Shown here piece by piece: positions 60,695-64,000 of a stretch of DNA of 64,000 nucleotides. The notes beneath the pieces were generated by a model that was not told the DNA's origin, made no database searches, and saw nothing but the letters and a program-made list of their open reading frames with translations. Made by a program: the position numbers and the translations under genes. Position 1 is the stretch's first letter, and each line of letters starts with the position of its first letter. Location of the stretch: assembly GCA_044225675.1 (NCBI GenBank), contig JBGAIH010000003.1, forward strand, positions 158,722 to 222,721, in the 5' to 3' direction. The stretch comes from JACMQX01 sp044225675. GTDB lineage: Bacteria > Pseudomonadota > Gammaproteobacteria > Burkholderiales > Burkholderiaceae_C.

Positions 60695-61522
60695 TCACCC
60701 CGGCGCCTGCGCCTGCGGGCACTTCACCTGGATCAGCTCCCGCCCGCCACCCGCGTCCAGCCGCACGGCGCTCAGGCAGCCGCCCCAGACGCAGCCCGTG
60801 TCGAGCGAGAGCAGATCGTCACGTTCGAGCCACCCGAGCGTCGACCAGTGACCGAAAGCCACCAGCGTGCCGGCGGTGGCGCGGCCCGGCACGTCGAACC
60901 ACGGCGTGAATCCTTCGGGTGCCTGATCGGCACCGTCCTTGGCGCTGAACTCCATCGTGCCGTCGGCGCGGCAAAAGCGCAGGCGGGTCAGGGCGTTGAC
61001 GATGACGCGCAGCCGGTCCGCCCCGGCCAGCGCATCGTCCCAGCGCTCGGGCGTGTTGCCGTACATCTGCGGCAGGAACGCCTGCAGGTCCGGCCCGCGC
61101 AGCACCGCCTCCACTTCCCCTGCGAGCGCGAGCGTCTGCTGCACGCTCCAGCCGGGCAGCACGCCGGCATGCACCATCAGGCAGCCCTGCGCCTCCAGCG
61201 CCATTGGCCGCGCGCGCAGCCAGTCCAGCAGCGCGGCGCTGTCCGGCGCGTCGAGAATGCCGTCCAGCGTGTCGTTGCGATGCGGGCGGCGCACGCCGTG
61301 CGCCACCGCCAGCAGGTGCAGGTCATGGTTGCCCAGCAGGCAGCGCGCCGCGTCGCCCAGGGCCATGAGCCGGCGCAGCACGGCGGCCGACGCCGGCCCG
61401 CGGTTGACCAGGTCGCCCAGCAGGTAGAGCGTGTCGCGGCTCGGTGAAAAATCCAGTGTGTCCAGCAGCCGGCCCAGGGGGGCATCGCAGCCCTGCACGT
61501 CGCCGATCAGGTACATTGCCAT
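60695..61522 (-). CDS. apaH: Symmetrical bis(5'-nucleosyl)-tetraphosphatase
   Basis: A 275-residue metallophosphatase that splits Ap4A to two ADP. Phosphoesterase motifs: YLIGDVQGC, LLGDLVNRGP, LLGNHDLHLLAVAHG, MVHAGVLPGW, and FGHWSTLGW; the C-terminal SLDTGCVWGGCLSAVRL is typical of ApaH. I prefer the second ATG (61522, MAMYLIGDVQ), 9 bases from GGGGGAG; the first ATG at 61531 is too close to that site. Divergent from the CorC-family gene. Confidence 0.9.
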   Translation of the reverse strand: MAMYLIGDVQGCDAPLGRLLDTLDFSPSRDTLYLLGDLVNRGPASAAVLRRLMALGDAARCLLGNHDLHLLAVAHGVRRPHRNDTLDGILDAPDSAALLDWLRARPMALEAQGCLMVHAGVLPGWSVQQTLALAGEVEAVLRGPDLQAFLPQMYGNTPERWDDALAGADRLRVIVNALTRLRFCRADGTMEFSAKDGADQAPEGFTPWFDVPGRATAGTLVAFGHWSTLGWLERDDLLSLDTGCVWGGCLSAVRLDAGGGRELIQVKCPQAQAPG

Positions 61523-61546
61523 GGTGTTCATTCTCCCCCGCCTTGC

Positions 61547-62857
61547 ATGGATGTCCTGCTGATCGCCTTTCTCACCCTGCTCAACGGCCTGTTCGCCATG
61601 TCCGAACTGGCCCTGGCGTCCAGCAGGAAGGCGCGCCTCACGGCACTGGCTGAAAGCGGCGACAAGGGGGCCGAGAGCGCGCTGCGCCTGCTGGACAACC
61701 CCACACAGTTCCTGTCCACCGTGCAGGTGGGCATCACCTCCATCGGCGTGCTCAACGGCATCGTCGGCGAGGCGGCCTTCAGCGACGGCGTGGCGGCCTG
61801 GCTGCGCAGCCTGGGCGCGGCCGACAAGGCCTCGGCCATCGCGGCCACGGCCATCGTGGTCACGATCATCACCTTCACCACCATCATCTTCGGCGAACTC
61901 GTGCCCAAGCGCATCGGCCAGCTCTACCCCGAGACGGTCGCGCGCTTCGTGTCACGGCCCATGCAGTGGCTGGCCATCGCGGCCAAACCCTTCGTCAAGC
62001 TGCTGTCGGCCGCCACCCAGGCGGTGCTCAAGCTGCTGCGCATCGACACCAACGCCGGCCGCGCCGTGACCGAGGAGGAAATCTCCCACAGCCTCGAAGA
62101 GGGCGTGGACGCCGGCGTGATCGAGGAGCACGAGCACCAGATGGTGCAGAACGTCTTCCACCTGGACGACCGGCTGCTCACCTCGCTCATGGTGCCGCGC
62201 ACCGACGTCCACTGGCTGGACGCCTCGGCCACGGTCGCCGACTGCCTGCGCGCGGCCGGCACGGGCGGCGGCAAGGGATCGCATTCCTGGTACCCGGTGT
62301 GCCGGGGCAGCCTGGACGACGTGGTCGGCGTGATCAGCGTCGCGCGCCTGCTGGAGCTGGGCCCGGCGCAGCCCGGGCCGATCGAGCCGCTGGCGCAGCC
62401 CGCCACCTTCGTGCCCGAGACGCTCAGCGGGCTGGAACTGCTCGAGCAGTTCCGTGCCCGGGCCAGCCGCATCGTCTTCGTGGTCGACGAGTACGGCGTG
62501 GTGCAGGGCATCATGACGCCGCGCGACCTGCTGGAGGCCATCACCGGCGAACTGCAGCCGGGCGCGCAGGCCGACGCCTGGGCCACCCAGCGCGAGAACG
62601 GCACCTGGCTGCTCGACGGCCTCATGCCCGTGGCTGAACTGCGGGCGCGGCTGGACATCCGCGAGCTGCCCGACGAGGACAAGGGCCGCTACAACACGCT
62701 CGCGGGCCTGCTCATGGCCGTCTCTGGCCGCCTGCCCGGCACGGGCGACCGCATCGAATGCGCGGGCTGGATGTTCGAGGTGGTCGACCTGGACGGCAAG
62801 CGCATCGACAAGGTGCTGGCCGAGCCGCTGCCGGAAGGCCAGCAGGCGCAGGCCTGA
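61547..62857 (+). CDS. Hemolysin/CorC-type (CNNM domain, CBS pair) membrane protein
   Basis: A 436-residue protein: DUF21/CNNM membrane domain (residues 1-190, LLNGLFAMSELALASSRKARL, VQVGITSIGVLNGIVGEAAFSD, FGELVPKRIGQLYPE), then paired CBS domains (VFHLDDRLLTSLMVPRTDVHWLD ... RIVFVVDEYGVVQGIMTPRDLLEAITGEL) and a C-terminal CorC_HlyC domain (YNTLAGLLMAVSGRLPGTGDRIECAGWMFEVVDLDG). The family handles magnesium/cobalt efflux or membrane stress; the hemolysin name is historical. A terminator follows about 90 bases after the stop. Confidence 0.9.
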   Translation: MDVLLIAFLTLLNGLFAMSELALASSRKARLTALAESGDKGAESALRLLDNPTQFLSTVQVGITSIGVLNGIVGEAAFSDGVAAWLRSLGAADKASAIAATAIVVTIITFTTIIFGELVPKRIGQLYPETVARFVSRPMQWLAIAAKPFVKLLSAATQAVLKLLRIDTNAGRAVTEEEISHSLEEGVDAGVIEEHEHQMVQNVFHLDDRLLTSLMVPRTDVHWLDASATVADCLRAAGTGGGKGSHSWYPVCRGSLDDVVGVISVARLLELGPAQPGPIEPLAQPATFVPETLSGLELLEQFRARASRIVFVVDEYGVVQGIMTPRDLLEAITGELQPGAQADAWATQRENGTWLLDGLMPVAELRARLDIRELPDEDKGRYNTLAGLLMAVSGRLPGTGDRIECAGWMFEVVDLDGKRIDKVLAEPLPEGQQAQA

Positions 62858-62948
62858 GGCCCCAGGAGCCGACCGGAAGCTCGGCAGATGCGGAGGCTGG
62901 CGCCGCCGCGCCCGCGCCTGAAGACGTCCCGCGCTACTACAGATCACC

Positions 62949-62979
62949 CTCTGGGGACAAGTTCCCAGAGCGCTTTTTT
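62949..62979 (+). terminator. Rho-independent terminator after the CorC-type gene
   Basis: CTCTGGG at 62949-62955 pairs with CCCAGAG at 62964-62970 and the pairing can extend inward (one G-T); CGC and six T follow. Confidence 0.8.
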
Positions 62980-63152
62980 GTTGCTGCGCTTCCACGCGCA
63001 GAACCGTTACACGGACCTACGCAAAAAGCTGCTGTGCTTTCACTTTTCTGCTGGTAGCATCACAGTCCGTTACGAAATCTAATAGGCTTGTTACAGAAGC
63101 CGCAGCGCTGGGTCTGCGGGTCGGGAATCGGGCCATTGCGCAGGACGACACC

Positions 63153-64000
63153 GTGAGTTCACCGGATCGAACCTTACTGCTGTACCAACGCCCGACGTTG
63201 CTTCTGCAGGATCAGCACCGAAATCTCAAGTTGCGCTGGACCGTGGGCGACTATGGGTTTGCCGCCGGTGCCAACTCATTCCTCCTGGCCGCCTCCGAAA
63301 TCCCTGAAGCTGCGCTTCATTACCCGGTCGTCTTCGTCGGGCAGGAAGGCGGGCCGTATTCGCTGGCCGCCCTCGTGGGCCTGACCGACCGCAAGAACCT
63401 TTTCGTCGACGCGCAAGGCCGCTGGGACGACGCCTACGTGCCGGCTTTCGTGCGCCGCTACCCCTTCGTTCTGTTGGAGGAAAAGCCGGGAGCCTTCTCC
63501 GTCGGCTTCGACGCCGCGCACCCTGCCTTCTCCGAAACCGAGGGCGAGCCGCTGTTCGACGCCGACGGCCAGCCCACCGAACTGCTGCGCCACGCCATCG
63601 CCTACCTCGAAGGCTTCCACGCCCAGATGACGCGCACGCTCGAGTTTGCCGAGCGCCTGGGACAGCTCGGCCTGCTGGTGCCGCGCGTGGTGGAAATTTC
63701 ATCCGGCCCGAGCCGCGCGCCGCGCGTGCTGCAGGGCTTTTTCGCGGTGGACCCCGAGCGGCTGGCCAGGCTGGCGCCCGAGCAGCTGTCGCAGCTGGCC
63801 CAGGGCCCGGAGCTTGGCTGGATCTACCTGCACCTCAATTCCCTGGCGCTGGCCACCCGGCTGGCGCTGCGCGTCGACAGCCAGGGCGCGCGCGAAGTCT
63901 TCCCTGCCGACGCTCCTGTGAAAGTCGGCGAGCTTCCCAAGAAGACACCTGCCGCCGGCAAGGGCCGGCCGGGCAAGGTGCCTGCGCGTGGCGCGCGGCG
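63153..64000 (+). CDS. SapC family protein (partial, runs off the window)
   Basis: Open from the GTG at 63153 to the last base (282 codons, no stop). NLKLRWTVGDYGFAAGANSFLLAASEIPEAALHYPVVFVG is the classic SapC opening; FVRRYPFVLLEEKPGAFSVGFD and LGWIYLHLNSLALATRLALRV near the visible end also fit. The C-terminal part turns basic and Pro/Lys-rich (KKTPAAGKGRPGKVPARG). The name comes from S-layer-associated genes in Campylobacter; in proteobacteria its function is not established. Start uncertain; the 295 bases before it hold a terminator and no other gene. Confidence 0.75.
   Translation, partial: MSSPDRTLLLYQRPTLLLQDQHRNLKLRWTVGDYGFAAGANSFLLAASEIPEAALHYPVVFVGQEGGPYSLAALVGLTDRKNLFVDAQGRWDDAYVPAFVRRYPFVLLEEKPGAFSVGFDAAHPAFSETEGEPLFDADGQPTELLRHAIAYLEGFHAQMTRTLEFAERLGQLGLLVPRVVEISSGPSRAPRVLQGFFAVDPERLARLAPEQLSQLAQGPELGWIYLHLNSLALATRLALRVDSQGAREVFPADAPVKVGELPKKTPAAGKGRPGKVPARGAR

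Overview
The window is about two-thirds G+C, tightly packed with genes, and free of rRNA, tRNA, insertion sequences or CRISPR arrays. Gene content (Bug-type tripartite tricarboxylate transporter, PuuD-type urate oxidase, a fused OHCU decarboxylase/allantoate amidohydrolase, BMP-family nucleoside ABC transporter) points to a chromosomal segment of a betaproteobacterium in Burkholderiales, most likely Comamonadaceae (Variovorax/Acidovorax-like). The genus is an inference from family knowledge; no search was run.

Layout. 1-353: end of a Rieske-type oxygenase. 370-2467 (minus): a DapA-family aldolase/dehydratase and an NAD-dependent epimerase. 2468-4372: a compositionally odd stretch with one plausible hypothetical protein. 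4373-7504: NMT1-type ABC importer plus a nucleobase deaminase. 7595-13163: TctCBA transporter with a TIM-barrel isomerase and an enolase-superfamily enzyme, behind a strong candidate promoter and a 24-bp palindromic operator. 13191-16803: small housekeeping or accessory genes. 16863-29126: the main purine catabolic block: 8-oxoguanine deaminase, M20 amidohydrolase, UraD-allantoate amidohydrolase fusion, PuuE, a GntR regulator, then UraH, XdhC, two tandem type IV pilins, PuuD and glycerate kinase. 29150-31564: thioesterase, CsbD, MFS. 31607-36479: xdhAB with a divergent LysR gene. 36514-42457: BMP-type nucleoside ABC transporter and adenine/adenosine deaminase. 43127-48385: four tandem paralogous beta-propeller lipoproteins of unknown role. 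48583-50996: a second BMP binding protein and guanine deaminase. 51065-64000: dcd, small proteins, ornithine cyclodeaminase-like protein, pyroglutamyl peptidase, zinc metallopeptidase, a SulP-STAS-cNMP fusion transporter, RhlE helicase, ApaH, a CorC-type protein and a SapC-family protein running off the end.

How the genes work together. Nucleosides or bases enter through the BMP ABC system; adenine and guanine are deaminated to hypoxanthine and xanthine; XdhABC oxidises these to urate; 8-oxoguanine deaminase feeds oxidised guanine into the same pool; PuuD, UraH and UraD convert urate to allantoin; PuuE and the allantoate amidohydrolase domain open and degrade it. A candidate last step (M20 enzyme) and glyoxylate recovery (glycerate kinase) lie alongside. 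A TGTATACA-type palindrome lies beside the GntR gene/uraH, before puuD and, in variant form, before the NMT1 ABC operon, which suggests one regulon.

The least explained parts are the tandem propeller lipoproteins with a shared upstream motif, the pair of small-protein promoters with identical TCCTAC-N43-CCTAG spacing, and the hairpin-rich gap before the MFS gene.
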